Positions 53,718 through 63,193 of a stretch of 64,000 nucleotides of DNA are shown here, one piece after another; the stretch's first letter is position 1, and each line of letters begins with the position of its first letter. The stretch spans positions 62,001-126,000 of the forward strand of contig NZ_JARGDO010000002.1 of assembly GCF_029211185.1 (NCBI RefSeq), written 5' to 3'. The stretch is from Tessaracoccus caeni. Lineage in GTDB: Bacteria; Actinomycetota; Actinomycetes; Propionibacteriales; Propionibacteriaceae. The notes beneath the pieces are model-generated. The model made no database searches, was not told the DNA's origin, and saw only the letters and a program-made list of their open reading frames with translations. The translations under genes and the position numbers were made by a program.

Positions 53718-55232
53718 GTGACTGACGACGCCCTCCTCCCCACCGACTCCGAGCAGACAGCCGTCCGCAAAGAGAAGCGCGCCCGCCTGCTGGCGAGCGG
53801 CACCGAGGCCTACCCGGCTGATCTGGTGCGCACGCACCGGCTGAGCGAGGTGCGCTCCGGGTGGGACGCCAAGCTGCCCGAGCCCGGCGACGAGAGCCAG
53901 GACGTCGTCTCCATCGGCGGCCGAGTCGTGTTCATCCGCAACACCGGAAAGCTGGCCTTCGCCACGCTGCAGGATGCCTTCACTCCGCAAGACAACGGCG
54001 AGCGCCTGCAGGTGATGCTGTCGCTGGCCGAGGTGGGCGACGAGGCGCTGGCGGCCTGGAAGTCCGACGTCGACCTGGGCGACCACGTCTGGGTCGAGGG
54101 TCGCGTGATCCGCTCCAAGCGAGGCGAGTTGTCCGTCATGGCCTCGTCGTGGCGGATGGCGTCGAAGGCGCTGCGCCCCCTGCCCGTGCTGCACAAGGAC
54201 CTCTCCGAGGAGGCCCGCGTGCGTCGTCGCTACGTCGACCTCATCGTGCGCGACGAGGCCCGCCAGATGATCCGCACGCGCTCGGCGATCACGCAGTCGA
54301 TCCGGCAGACGCTCTACGGCCAGGACTACCTCGAGGTGGAGACCCCCATCCTGCAGCTGGTGCACGGCGGCGCCGCGGCGCGCCCGTTCGAGACGCACCT
54401 CAACGCCTTCGACATCGACATGTCGCTGCGTATCGCGCTGGAGCTGCACCTGAAGCGCACCATGGTCGGCGGCGCCGACCGCGTCTTCGAGATGGGCCGG
54501 GTGTTCCGCAACGAGGGCATCGACTCGTCGCACTCCCCCGAGTTCACCATGCTCGAGGCCTACCAGGCGTGGGGCGATCAGAGCACCATCGCCCGCCTCA
54601 CCCAGGACATCGTCGTCGCAGCGGCCGACGCGATGGGCTCCCGCCAGGTGAGCACGGCCAAGGGCGAGGTGAACCTTGACGGCGAATGGCCGTGGCTGTC
54701 CTTCTACCCCGGTCTGTCTGACGCCGTCGGCGAGGAGATCACCGTCGAAACGCCTGTCGAGCGGCTGCGCGAGCTGGCTGACGAGCGGGAGATCGAATAC
54801 AACCCCCAGTGGGACGCCGGCAAGATGGCCATGGAGCTGTTCGGCGAGATCGTCGAGCCGACGCTGATCCAGCCCACCTTCGTCTGCGACTACCCGTCGC
54901 TGGCCCAGCCGCTGGCCCGGCCGCATCGCACGGAGGCCGGCAAGGTGGAGGCCTGGGATCTGATCATCGGCGGCATGGAGTGCGGCACCGGCTTCACCGA
55001 GCTGATCGACCCCGTCGTGCAGCGCGACGTGCTGGTGGCGCAGTCACTGAAGGCCGCCGCCGGCGATCCCGAGGCGATGCAGCTCGACCACGACTTCATC
55101 GAGGCCCTCGAATACGGCGTCCCCCCGATGGGCGGCATGGGCCTCGGCATCGACCGCCTGGTGATGCTGCTGACCGGAGTCGGCATCCGCGAGACGATCC
55201 TCTACCCGCTGTTGCGCCCTAGCCAAGGCTGA
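53718..55232 (+). CDS. lysS: Lysyl-tRNA synthetase, class II
   Basis: 504 aa from GTG 53718, the start that fits the leaderless -10 box TATGAT; in-frame ATGs further upstream overlap the promoter. An OB-fold anticodon-binding domain covers residues 50-160; the class II core carries motif 2 (RVFRNEGIDSSHSPEFTMLE near 280) and motif 3 (GMGLGIDRLVMLLTG near 475). It charges tRNA-Lys. A weak hairpin follows the stop. Confidence 0.97.
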   Translation: MTDDALLPTDSEQTAVRKEKRARLLASGTEAYPADLVRTHRLSEVRSGWDAKLPEPGDESQDVVSIGGRVVFIRNTGKLAFATLQDAFTPQDNGERLQVMLSLAEVGDEALAAWKSDVDLGDHVWVEGRVIRSKRGELSVMASSWRMASKALRPLPVLHKDLSEEARVRRRYVDLIVRDEARQMIRTRSAITQSIRQTLYGQDYLEVETPILQLVHGGAAARPFETHLNAFDIDMSLRIALELHLKRTMVGGADRVFEMGRVFRNEGIDSSHSPEFTMLEAYQAWGDQSTIARLTQDIVVAAADAMGSRQVSTAKGEVNLDGEWPWLSFYPGLSDAVGEEITVETPVERLRELADEREIEYNPQWDAGKMAMELFGEIVEPTLIQPTFVCDYPSLAQPLARPHRTEAGKVEAWDLIIGGMECGTGFTELIDPVVQRDVLVAQSLKAAAGDPEAMQLDHDFIEALEYGVPPMGGMGLGIDRLVMLLTGVGIRETILYPLLRPSQG

Positions 55233-55301
55233 CTCACGCCGACTGTCGGCGAAATGGTCAGACCCTCCGCGTAGCGTGATCAGCGGACGAAAGGAACCAC
55301 A

Positions 55302-55718
55302 ATGACCATCAGCTTGGACCCCTACCTGAACTTCGCCGGCAACACCCGCGAGGCGATGGAGTTCTACCAGTCGATCTTCGGCGGCGAGCTCACCATCTCC
55401 ACCTTCGGCGAGTACGGAATGGGCGACGACATGCCCGCCGACGGCGTGATGCACGCGCATCTCGCCACCTCGTCGTTCTCGCTCATGGCCTCCGACGCCA
55501 TGCCGGGAGCGGAGACGACGTGGGGCGGAACCCGCAACTACCTGTCGGTGACCGGCGAGGCCGAAGACCGGGAGAAGCTCACCAGCTGGTTCGAGAAGCT
55601 CTCCTCCGACGGCGGCTCCGTCGGCATGCCGCTGGCGAAGCAGGTGTGGGGCGACGAGTTCGGCATCTGCATGGACCGCTACGGCTTGGAGTGGATGATC
55701 AGCTTCCCCGCCGGCTGA
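55302..55718 (+). CDS. VOC-family protein (PhnB/YjdN-like)
   Basis: 138 aa, one glyoxalase-fold unit of the PhnB subgroup: LNFAGNTREAMEFYQSIFGGELTISTFGEYG at the N-terminus and MPLAKQVWGDEFGICMDRYGLEWMISF at the C-terminus. The RBS AAAGGAACC precedes ATG 55302. The substrate of such proteins is usually unknown. It is not the methylmalonyl-CoA epimerase expected to partner MutAB, which has a different motif pattern. Confidence 0.85.
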   Translation: MTISLDPYLNFAGNTREAMEFYQSIFGGELTISTFGEYGMGDDMPADGVMHAHLATSSFSLMASDAMPGAETTWGGTRNYLSVTGEAEDREKLTSWFEKLSSDGGSVGMPLAKQVWGDEFGICMDRYGLEWMISFPAG

Positions 55719-55782
55719 TCCCTCCACCGGCCTCGTGGGCAGCGGAGTTGCGCAAGACGGCTTCTCGGACGCGCATGGGTTC

Positions 55783-55788
55783 TAGGAT
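55783..55788 (+). promoter_or_regulatory. Leaderless -10 box of the AGE-family gene
   Basis: TAGGAT lies exactly 7 nt before ATG 55796, predicting transcription from the start codon. No strong -35 is visible. Confidence 0.55.
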
Positions 55789-55795
55789 GTGGCTC

Positions 55796-57022
55796 ATGAC
55801 GCCTGGAGACTCCGCATACCGCATTGCCCAACGAGCCGACCTGCTGCGCTTCGCGGCGGGCTCCCGACACGAGGCCGGGTTCGGCTATCTGGACGAGGAA
55901 GGGCGGATCACGCCTGAGCGTCCGGTGGAGCTGTGGATCAGCTGCCGGATGACGCACGTGTTCGCGATGGGCCTGCTGGCCGGGGAGGCTCCCGCCGAAA
56001 GTGGTCCCGACGCGGACGCGCTGCGGGCGCTCGCCCAGCACGGCGTCGATGCCCTGCTCGACGGGCCGCTGCGCGACACCGTCAACGGCGGCTGGTTCGC
56101 GGGAGTGAACCCCGATGGTTCGCTGCTGTCCACCAAGATGGCCTACGCGCATGCCTTCGTGATCCTGGCTGCCACCAGCGCCAAGGTCGCCGGGCTTGAT
56201 CGCGCCGACGAGCTGCTGGAGCTGGCGCTGTCCACCCAGAGCGAGCGGTTCTGGGACGAGGAAGTGGGGCTGTCCGTCGAGGAATGGGATGCCACCTGGA
56301 GCGAGCTCAGCACCTACCGCGGCGTGAACTCCAACATGCACACCGTCGAGTGCTACCTGGCGGCGGGCGACGTCACGGGTGACAAGCTGTGGCACCGTCG
56401 CGCCGGCCGGATCGCTGCGACGGTGGCCGGCTGGGCGCGCGGCAACGAGTGGCGCATCCCCGAGCACTTCACGTCGAGCTGGGAGCCCATGCTCGAGTTC
56501 CACGCCGACGAGCCCGCGCACCCCTTCCAGCCGTACGGCGCCACCGTCGGCCATGGCCTGGAGTGGGCTCGTCTGCTGGTCGCGGTGCACGAGAGCCTGG
56601 GCGACGAGGCCCCCGAAGGACTGGTCGAGGCCGCCGTCGCACTGACCGAGCGGGCGGTCGCCGACGGCTGGCACGCCGACGGCGCCGACGGTTTTGTCTA
56701 CACCACCGACTGGCAGGGCAAGCCCGTGGTCGGGGCGCGGATGCACTGGGTGCTGTGCGAGGCGATCAACACCTCCGAGGTGCTGCATCGCGTCACCGAC
56801 GACGAGCGCCATGCGGAAGACCTGGAGCGCTGGTGGGACTACGCCGACCGCTACCTGATCGATCACGAGCGCGGCTCTTGGCACCACGAGTTGGGCGTCA
56901 CGAACGAGGTCCAGTTCGACACCTGGCCCGGAAAGCCCGACGCCTACCACGCCTACCAGGCCGCCTGGATGCAGGATCTCCCGACCACCCCGTCCTACAC
57001 CTCCGCGATCGCCCAGAGCTGA
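55796..57022 (+). CDS. AGE-family sugar epimerase/isomerase
   Basis: 408 aa, an (alpha/alpha)6 barrel of the N-acylglucosamine 2-epimerase family. The segments RMTHVFAMGLLAG, NGGWFAGVNPDGSLLSTKMAYAHAF (about 100-125), NSNMHTVECYLAAGD, FQPYGATVGHGLEWARLL and GSWHHELG line the active site, with the conserved His residues. The best-known relatives with this pattern are mannose or sulfoquinovose-type aldose-ketose isomerases (YihS-like) and mannobiose epimerases. The start fits a leaderless promoter. Substrate open. Confidence 0.87.
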   Translation: MTPGDSAYRIAQRADLLRFAAGSRHEAGFGYLDEEGRITPERPVELWISCRMTHVFAMGLLAGEAPAESGPDADALRALAQHGVDALLDGPLRDTVNGGWFAGVNPDGSLLSTKMAYAHAFVILAATSAKVAGLDRADELLELALSTQSERFWDEEVGLSVEEWDATWSELSTYRGVNSNMHTVECYLAAGDVTGDKLWHRRAGRIAATVAGWARGNEWRIPEHFTSSWEPMLEFHADEPAHPFQPYGATVGHGLEWARLLVAVHESLGDEAPEGLVEAAVALTERAVADGWHADGADGFVYTTDWQGKPVVGARMHWVLCEAINTSEVLHRVTDDERHAEDLERWWDYADRYLIDHERGSWHHELGVTNEVQFDTWPGKPDAYHAYQAAWMQDLPTTPSYTSAIAQS

Positions 57023-57025
57023 GGC

Positions 57026-57160
57026 CTGGCTCTCCTCGAGGCTCGGCCGCGAACGGCCTCGCACCTCGAAGAGCGTGATTCCCCACGCTCTTCGAGGTGC
57101 GGAGGCGCTGGGGCGTACTTCGAGACGCTCGTACCTCGCTCCTCAGCTTGCGGGCTGCTT
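57026..57160. repeat. Dispersed palindromic repeat, copy C
   Basis: In the 253-bp gap between the convergent AGE and argS genes. A 21-22-bp inverted repeat (CCTCGCACCTCGAAGAGCGTG and complement, 57058-57105) is followed by TTCGAGACGCTCGTACCTCG, which matches the outer end of copy A in sdaA. The rest of the gap, to 57275, shows no gene. Confidence 0.7.
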
Positions 57161-57275
57161 CGCGGACGCCGTGGGGCGGGAAAGAGGAGACTTTCGTATG
57201 AGCACCCGGAACGAGCCCAGAGCCGTAGCCTCGAGGTGAGCGACCGGCGGCCGACGAGCGTGGGAGCGTGAGGGA

Positions 57276-58919
57276 CTACATCCGCTCCGGGGCGTCGATT
57301 CCTAGCAGGTACAGGCCCTTGGACAGAACCTGCTTGGTGGCGGCGCAGAGGGCCAGGCGGGAGGAACGCACCTCGCCCTCGGACTTCAGCACCGGGCAGG
57401 CCTCGTAGAAGGCGGACAGAGCCACCGCTAGGTCGTACAGGTAGCCGCAGAGCTTGTGGGGCTGCAGAGTGTGCGCCACCTCATCGACCACCTCGCCGAA
57501 GCGGCTGAGCATCAGCGCCAGGTTCTGCTCGGCGGGCTCGGCGAGCACGACGACGGAGCCGTAGCCGATCTTCTCGGCCTCGGCCTTGCGCAGGATCTGG
57601 CTGGCGCGGGCGTGCGCGTACTGCAGATAGGGGCCGGTGTCTCCGGTGGTCTGCACCATGCGCTCGGCGTCGAAGACGTAGTCCTTCTGCAGGCCCGTCG
57701 AGAGGTCGGCGTACTTGATGGCGGCCAGCGCGATGTTGGGCGCGGCCTCCTCCTCCGCGGCGTCCAGCAGCGACTCGAGCGTCGCGGCCGAACCATCCCG
57801 GGTCTTGAAGGGCTTGCCGTCGCGGCCGAGCACCATGCCGTAGCCGACGTGCTGGGCCACCACGTCGTCGGGCAGGAAGCCGGCCTTGCGTGCGGCCGCG
57901 AAGACCTGGGCGAAGTGGCCGGCCTGGCGGGCGTCGGTCACGTAGATGATGCGGTCGGCGTGCAGCTGACCGACCCGACGGCGAATCGCGGCCAGGTCGG
58001 TGGTGGCGTAGCCGTAGCCGCCGTCGGACTTGCGCACGATCAGCGGCGCCTCGAAGCCCTCGACGAAGACGCAGAGCGCACCGTTGTCCTCGACGGCGAC
58101 GCCCGAGTCCTCGAGTTCCTTGGTGAGCACCGGCAGGTCGTCGTTGTAGGTGGACTCGCCGGCGATGTCATCGTCGGTGAGCAGCACACCGAGCCGGCGG
58201 TAGGCCTCGTTGAAGGCGGGCTTGGAGATCTCGACGAGCTGGCGCCAGATGCCCAGCGACTGCTCGTCGCCGCCCTGGAACAGCGCGACGCGGGCCCGGG
58301 CGCGGGTGGCGAACTCCTCGTCCTCGCGGAACCGCGCGGCGGCGCGCTTGTACAGCGCATCCGCGTCGGCCAGCGTCAGGGCACCGGCGTCGATGCCCTC
58401 GTCGAGCACCTCCTCGATCAGCATGCCGAACTGGGTGCCCCAGTCGCCGATGTGGTTCTGCGGCACGACGGTATGACCGATCGCGGAGAGCACCCGGTTG
58501 AAGCAGTCGCCGATGATGGTGGTGCGGAGATGCCCGACGTGCATCTGCTTGGCCACGTTGGGGCACGAGTAGTCGATCACCACGCGCTGCGGATAGGCCG
58601 CCGGGTTGATGCCGCCGTGCGGATCCTCCAGCAGCGCCGTGGCGGCGCCCGCCAGCACCTCCGGCTTGAGCCGGAAGTTGATGAAGCCCGGGCCGGCGAT
58701 CTCCAGCGGCTCGCACAGATCGGTGATATCGAGCTGCTCGACGATCTCCTGCGCCACCACGCGCGGCGGCTTGCCCGCGTCCTTCGCCAGGCGGAGCGCG
58801 ACGTTGGACTGGAAGTGGCCGAACTGGGGCTTGGTGGCCGGACGCATCTCGGGGTCGACGCCGGTGACGGCGCGCACACGCGAGTCCAGCAGAGCGGGCA
58901 AAGACAGCATGGGCATCAT
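57276..58919 (-). CDS. argS: Arginyl-tRNA synthetase
   Basis: 547 aa from ATG 58919, which follows a GAAAGA; ATG 58910 is an alternative. An N-terminal Add-1 domain is followed by the class I core with the HIGH equivalent HVGH in NVAKQMHVGHLRTT near 120, and the ArgS-specific DALR anticodon-binding domain at the C-terminus (QYAHARASQILR near 430). KMSK is not conserved, as in many ArgS proteins. It charges tRNA-Arg. A longer open frame upstream of 58919 only mirrors the divergent aldo-keto reductase. Confidence 0.96.
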   Translation of the reverse strand: MMPMLSLPALLDSRVRAVTGVDPEMRPATKPQFGHFQSNVALRLAKDAGKPPRVVAQEIVEQLDITDLCEPLEIAGPGFINFRLKPEVLAGAATALLEDPHGGINPAAYPQRVVIDYSCPNVAKQMHVGHLRTTIIGDCFNRVLSAIGHTVVPQNHIGDWGTQFGMLIEEVLDEGIDAGALTLADADALYKRAAARFREDEEFATRARARVALFQGGDEQSLGIWRQLVEISKPAFNEAYRRLGVLLTDDDIAGESTYNDDLPVLTKELEDSGVAVEDNGALCVFVEGFEAPLIVRKSDGGYGYATTDLAAIRRRVGQLHADRIIYVTDARQAGHFAQVFAAARKAGFLPDDVVAQHVGYGMVLGRDGKPFKTRDGSAATLESLLDAAEEEAAPNIALAAIKYADLSTGLQKDYVFDAERMVQTTGDTGPYLQYAHARASQILRKAEAEKIGYGSVVVLAEPAEQNLALMLSRFGEVVDEVAHTLQPHKLCGYLYDLAVALSAFYEACPVLKSEGEVRSSRLALCAATKQVLSKGLYLLGIDAPERM

Positions 58920-58982
58920 TCTTTCATGTCTGACAAAGGGTGTTGAATGGGGCACACACGCGATGGAAGGTGTGAGAAGAAG

Positions 58983-59813
58983 ATGAACGCAGTGCCCCAG
59001 ATCACCCTCAACGACGGCTACGCCATCCCGCAGATCGGGCTGGGGCTGTGGCAGGTGGGCGACAACGAGGCCGAGGCCGTCACGCTCGCGGGGCTCGAGG
59101 CCGGCTACCGGCACCTCGACGACGCCTTCATCTACGGCAACGAGGCGGGAGTCGGGCGCGCGATCGCGGCGTCGGGCATCCCTCGCGAGGAGATCTTCGT
59201 GACCACCAAGCTGTGGTTCGACTCGTTGACGCGCACCGCCGCCCGCGCGGCGATCGAGGCCAGCCTCACCAAGCTGGGCCTGGACTACGTCGACCTCTAC
59301 CTGATCCACTGGCCCGCGCCCGCGCGCGGCTTCGAGTACCTCGACGCGTGGGGCTCGCTGATCGACTTCCGCAGCGAGGGCCTCACCCACAGCATCGGCG
59401 TTTCCAACTTCCTGCCGGACCACCTGGACGCGATCATCGACGACACCGGCATCGTGCCCGCCGTCAATCAGATCGAGCTGCATCCCACCTTCCAGCCCCA
59501 CGACCTGATCTCGCAGTGCGCCGACCATGGCATCGCCATCGAGGCCTGGAGCCCCCTGGGCCACAGCCAGGATCTCGCGCATCCCGACGTCGTCGCGATC
59601 GCCGCCGAGCACGGCGTCACTCCGGCCCAGGTGATCCTGCGCTGGCATCTCGACCGCGGGTTCATTCCCCTGCCCAAGTCGGTGAACCCGGATCGCCAGC
59701 GCCAGAACCTCGACGTGTTCGGCTTCACGCTCACGCCTGCGCAGCGGGCGGCCATCGACGCGGCCAACACCGGCGTGCGCATCGGCTCCGACCCGATGGA
59801 GGTCGGGGCGTAG
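58983..59813 (+). CDS. Aldo/keto reductase
   Basis: 276 aa from ATG 58983 with GAGAAGAAG upstream. The catalytic tetrad is visible: Asp in HLDDAFIYGNE, Tyr in the same segment, Lys in VTTKLW and His in YLIHWPAP. NADPH contacts appear in IPLPKSVNPDRQRQN. This length and pattern match the AKR5 group of 2,5-diketo-gluconate-type reductases, which reduce sugar-derived or small aldehydes and ketones. Substrate unknown. Divergent from argS. Confidence 0.93.
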   Translation: MNAVPQITLNDGYAIPQIGLGLWQVGDNEAEAVTLAGLEAGYRHLDDAFIYGNEAGVGRAIAASGIPREEIFVTTKLWFDSLTRTAARAAIEASLTKLGLDYVDLYLIHWPAPARGFEYLDAWGSLIDFRSEGLTHSIGVSNFLPDHLDAIIDDTGIVPAVNQIELHPTFQPHDLISQCADHGIAIEAWSPLGHSQDLAHPDVVAIAAEHGVTPAQVILRWHLDRGFIPLPKSVNPDRQRQNLDVFGFTLTPAQRAAIDAANTGVRIGSDPMEVGA

Positions 59814-59842
59814 CGGTTCGGCATCGCTGATCGAGACGCTCT

Positions 59843-61237
59843 GTGAGCAGTCCCACGACGCCGCCCGCACGGGAGGAGCACCCGCACTGGGTGGAGTATC
59901 CGCTGAGCGTTCCCGGCGAGTTGACCATCGCGCTCACCCGGACCCTGTTGCCCATGCTGGCCGGCGTCGGCATCCTGTTCGCCCTGATTCTCGCGATCGG
60001 CCTGGTCGGCGAGGAGGGGGTCATCCCGAGCCGGGAACTCACCAAGGCGCTCGACCTCTTCTTCCGCTTCGCGATGGTGCCTCTCGTCCTCGGCGGGTTG
60101 GCCGCCTGGCTGCTGGTGGCCGCGATCCAGGTGATGGCACAAGTGGCGACGGGACGCGCTCTGGTGCGCGCCGCCGACTCCGGCGCCCCCAAGGACCGGG
60201 TTCCGCATCCGGACCAGCTCGCTCAGGTGACCTCTCCTCCCGGTTCGATCTATCGGTGGCTCGCGCTGTCCCACAGCGCCGTCCTCGGGCTCTTCGTCGT
60301 GATCGGGCTGCCCGTGCTGGCGCTCAACTACTTCGAGCATGGCTGGCTCGTCATCGCGGTTCCGGCGGCCTGGATCGCCGTCCTGCTCGCGGGGTACTGG
60401 GCCCTGACGGCCTTCGTCGCGCCGCCCCAGGAGGTCCGGCGCAATCAGATTCTGACCCATTGGCCCTCGCGTCACCGCAGCCAGGCGGAGGAGATCGCGC
60501 GCACGGCCCAGAGCGCGGGCGCCAAGGCGGCCCACCGACGAGGCGAGCGGGGAAGCGGACGCAGCGTCGTGGCGAGGACGGCCGGCGCGCTGATCGGAGC
60601 GAGCGCTCCGGTGGCGGGGGTCGGCGCGCTGTTCATCTACGGCGCTCTGCTGATCAGCCACCCTCATGCCCAGACGTGGCCCGGTGGTCGTCTCGGTGAC
60701 CGAGGGGATCTTTCCGCCGGGACGGAGGTCTTCGTCGATCAGCTGGTGCTCTGGGCCGCGGTGCTCGTGGTCCTCGGCGTCGCGATGGGCCTGCTCGGCA
60801 CGATCCTTCGCGCGGTGGCGCACACCCGCGAGCAGCGCATGCTCTGGTCGGCCGTGAACGATCCCGCCGCCGAACGTCCGGTCGAGGCCGTCCTTCGTCG
60901 TCACTCGTCGATCGCACCGGCCCTCGCCGCCCAGGCGCTCGCGGCGCTGTCAGGGGCGGCCCTCTGCCTCGGAACGACGGGGATCGCCCTGGCCACCTGG
61001 GATGTCGCGAGCTTCGCCGGCATCTATCGCGACGCGAACGCGATCTTCGGCCCGTTGCTGGGTACTTTCCGCACGACGATCACCGCGGGTCTGCTGCTGT
61101 TCGCGGCGGCGATGGTGGTCAACTACGTCACGACGCTCAGCGGTCGCGACCTGCGCAACGCGCTCCAGGCCCGCTGGCCGTCGATGCCCCTGCCGGCTCA
61201 GACCTCCGGCAAGACGCAGGGGTCCGCTACGTCGTGA
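59843..61237 (+). CDS. Multi-pass membrane protein of unknown function
   Basis: 464 aa from GTG 59843; no clear Shine-Dalgarno. About eight hydrophobic segments in pairs (near 35-55, 75-100, 145-165, 170-190, 250-275, 305-325, 370-395, 415-440), separated by charged linkers including an Arg/Ala-rich one near 210-240. I recognise no domain. The last 11 bases overlap the end of the convergent glycosidase gene. It sits 29 bases after the aldo-keto reductase, which may be coincidence. Confidence 0.65.
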   Translation: MSSPTTPPAREEHPHWVEYPLSVPGELTIALTRTLLPMLAGVGILFALILAIGLVGEEGVIPSRELTKALDLFFRFAMVPLVLGGLAAWLLVAAIQVMAQVATGRALVRAADSGAPKDRVPHPDQLAQVTSPPGSIYRWLALSHSAVLGLFVVIGLPVLALNYFEHGWLVIAVPAAWIAVLLAGYWALTAFVAPPQEVRRNQILTHWPSRHRSQAEEIARTAQSAGAKAAHRRGERGSGRSVVARTAGALIGASAPVAGVGALFIYGALLISHPHAQTWPGGRLGDRGDLSAGTEVFVDQLVLWAAVLVVLGVAMGLLGTILRAVAHTREQRMLWSAVNDPAAERPVEAVLRRHSSIAPALAAQALAALSGAALCLGTTGIALATWDVASFAGIYRDANAIFGPLLGTFRTTITAGLLLFAAAMVVNYVTTLSGRDLRNALQARWPSMPLPAQTSGKTQGSATS

Positions 61238-63089
61238 GCGCCTGATACACCGGGACGACGGCGGCGGCGGACCACCCCTGAGGACGGCACGACGCCGGGT
61301 ACGCGACCGGCGACGACGCCTCGTCGGCACTCAACCCCGCGAAGAGCTCCGGCGCCCGCGAACCGAACGCGTCGGCGGCGCGCAGCAGCTGACCGGCCAG
61401 CACCTTCGCCTGATCCCGCAGGCCGGCTTTGAGCAGGCCCTCGATCGCGACGGCCGTGTCATGGGTCCAGACGCTGCCGCAGTGATAGGACAGCGGCCAG
61501 AAGCCGCCCTCATCGGAGGCCATGGTGCGCAGCCCGAAGCCGGAGGCGAAGACGGGGTCGACGAGCAGGTCGGCCAACGCGGCCTCCTCGTCGGGGCTGA
61601 GCAGGGTGGTGCCGATCAGCTGGCCGATGTTGGAGGTCTTGGAATCCACGGGGCGCCCCTGCCCGTCGAGGGCGATGGCCGGAAAGCGCACGCCGCCCTG
61701 CTCCACCCAGAACCGCTCGCGGAACCGGCTTCGCATGGCCTCCGCCCAGTCGCGCCAGGGGGCGCCGTCGCCACCGAAGGCATCGAGCAGCACCGCCCCG
61801 CATTCGGCGGCGAGGCAGGCCTGAGCCTGCACCTCGGCCAGCGCGATGGGCCCCTCGGCGATGCTGCCGTCGCGGAACCGGATGGAGTCGCCGGAGTCCT
61901 TCCAGCCCTGGTTTGCCAGCCCGTGGCCGGTGGCGTCGAGGTACTTGAGGAAACCCGACTCGTCGGGGCAGCCGTCGTCGCGCAGCCAGCCGAGCGCCGC
62001 GTGCAGGGCCGGCAGCAGCGCGCGCACCTCGTCGTCGGGCAAGCCGGCGCGCCAGGCGTCGTGGAGCAGGATCACCCAGAGCCCGGTGGCGTCGATGGTG
62101 CCGTAGTAGACGGGCGGCAGCGAGACGCCATCGCCGACCTCGAGCACGCCCGCCCGCACCTCGTGCAGGATCTTGCCCGGCTGCTCGGCGGTGTTCGAGT
62201 CGACGACGGTGCCCTGCCGGGCCGCGAGCGTGCGCAGGGTGGCGCCGGCGATCTGCGTCGAGACCGGCAGCAGGAAGCGCGCCGTGATCAGCGAGTCGCG
62301 GCCGAAGAGGGTGAGGAACCACGGCGTGCCGGCCGCGACGAAGGGGCCCTGGCCGGCGTCCAGCAGCAGCGCCCGGCAATCGGCCAGCGCCTGTGCGGCC
62401 CAGCGATCGAGGGCGGCGTCTCCGCTCGGGGGCAGATCCGCGATCGTCCCCTCCCCCGCTCCGACGACGGCATCCGCGTCGGCCACCTCGATGGCCACGG
62501 CGGTCTCGGCAGTGCCTCTGGCCGGCACCTCGAGCACCACGGACGCCGACACCCGGCGCTCCCTCAGCGACAACTGCCCGCCACGAGCCCGCAGCCGCAG
62601 CACGCGGGGGCCGTCGGTGGCGACCACCTCGTCGTCGATCATCTCCACCGCAATCGGCGCGGGCACATGCCGGCCGGCCTTGATGGTCTGCATCTCGGCG
62701 AACTCGATCTCGAAGGCCAGCTCGATCGGCACCCGCACCGCATGCGCCAGGCCGTTGACGACGCGCACCCGCTCCTCGACCGCCCCCGCGGCGACGGTGC
62801 GGTGCCATTCGATGAGGACGCGAGGGTCGGGGGTGTCGTCGTCGAGGCTGCGCGCGAGCCCGCGCACCGTGAGGCTGCCGGGCCCCGACGCCACACCGGC
62901 CAGCTCGATCGGCCGGCCGTCGACGCGCAGCTCACCGGAGCGGATCAGGCGCCAGTCGGCATGGTAGAGGCCGTGGATGGGGCTCGACCAGTAGTCGCCG
63001 CTCCGGGCCGACCACACCTGGGTGGGCGCGACGATGACGACGGTCTCCTCATTGAGGAAGGGCTGCTGGCCGGCTCCGGAAGCGCTCAT
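61227..63089 (-). CDS. Glycogen-debranching-like glycosidase (amylo-alpha-1,6-glucosidase family)
   Basis: 620 aa from ATG 63089 with AGGAGAAA upstream. An N-terminal beta-domain (1-190, beginning NEETVVIVAPTQVWSARSGDYWSSPIHGLYHADWR) is the debranching-enzyme N-terminal type. The (alpha/alpha)6 catalytic domain follows, with PWFLTLFGRDSLITA near 255, YYGTIDATGLW near 330 and GWKDSGDSIRF near 395. These enzymes hydrolyse alpha-glucosidic linkages of oligosaccharides or glycogen-like polymers. Divergent from a LacI-family gene across 125 bp with two operator-like sites, so probably under its control. TAGCGT on the minus strand near 63136-63131 is a possible -10. Confidence 0.87.
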   Translation of the reverse strand: MSASGAGQQPFLNEETVVIVAPTQVWSARSGDYWSSPIHGLYHADWRLIRSGELRVDGRPIELAGVASGPGSLTVRGLARSLDDDTPDPRVLIEWHRTVAAGAVEERVRVVNGLAHAVRVPIELAFEIEFAEMQTIKAGRHVPAPIAVEMIDDEVVATDGPRVLRLRARGGQLSLRERRVSASVVLEVPARGTAETAVAIEVADADAVVGAGEGTIADLPPSGDAALDRWAAQALADCRALLLDAGQGPFVAAGTPWFLTLFGRDSLITARFLLPVSTQIAGATLRTLAARQGTVVDSNTAEQPGKILHEVRAGVLEVGDGVSLPPVYYGTIDATGLWVILLHDAWRAGLPDDEVRALLPALHAALGWLRDDGCPDESGFLKYLDATGHGLANQGWKDSGDSIRFRDGSIAEGPIALAEVQAQACLAAECGAVLLDAFGGDGAPWRDWAEAMRSRFRERFWVEQGGVRFPAIALDGQGRPVDSKTSNIGQLIGTTLLSPDEEAALADLLVDPVFASGFGLRTMASDEGGFWPLSYHCGSVWTHDTAVAIEGLLKAGLRDQAKVLAGQLLRAADAFGSRAPELFAGLSADEASSPVAYPASCRPQGWSAAAVVPVYQALTT

Positions 63090-63146
63090 GTCACTCGGTT
63101 TCTCCTGTGGGGTTCACTTTGGGTGGGCTTTACGCTACCGTGCTTC

Positions 63147-63193
63147 TTAGATCGATCAAAGAGGCAATCGGTCGAAAGTTTTTATCGATCCAA
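63147..63193. promoter_or_regulatory. Two LacI-type operators between the glycosidase and regulator genes
   Basis: TTAGATCGATCAAA (63147-63160) and TTTTATCGATCCAA (63180-63193) both fit TTNNATCGATNNAA with a central CG, the usual LacI-family geometry; their centres are 33 bp apart, about three helical turns. The second lies just before the regulator's RBS. Confidence 0.6.

Noticed and set aside
53440-53720. Chromosome origin with DnaA boxes
   Set aside because: No TTATCCACA-like boxes are seen; only the AATCGGCCA repeats, whose function is open.
55302-55718. Methylmalonyl-CoA epimerase partner for MutAB
   Set aside because: The protein is a VOC member but shows the PhnB/YjdN pattern and lacks the epimerase signature.
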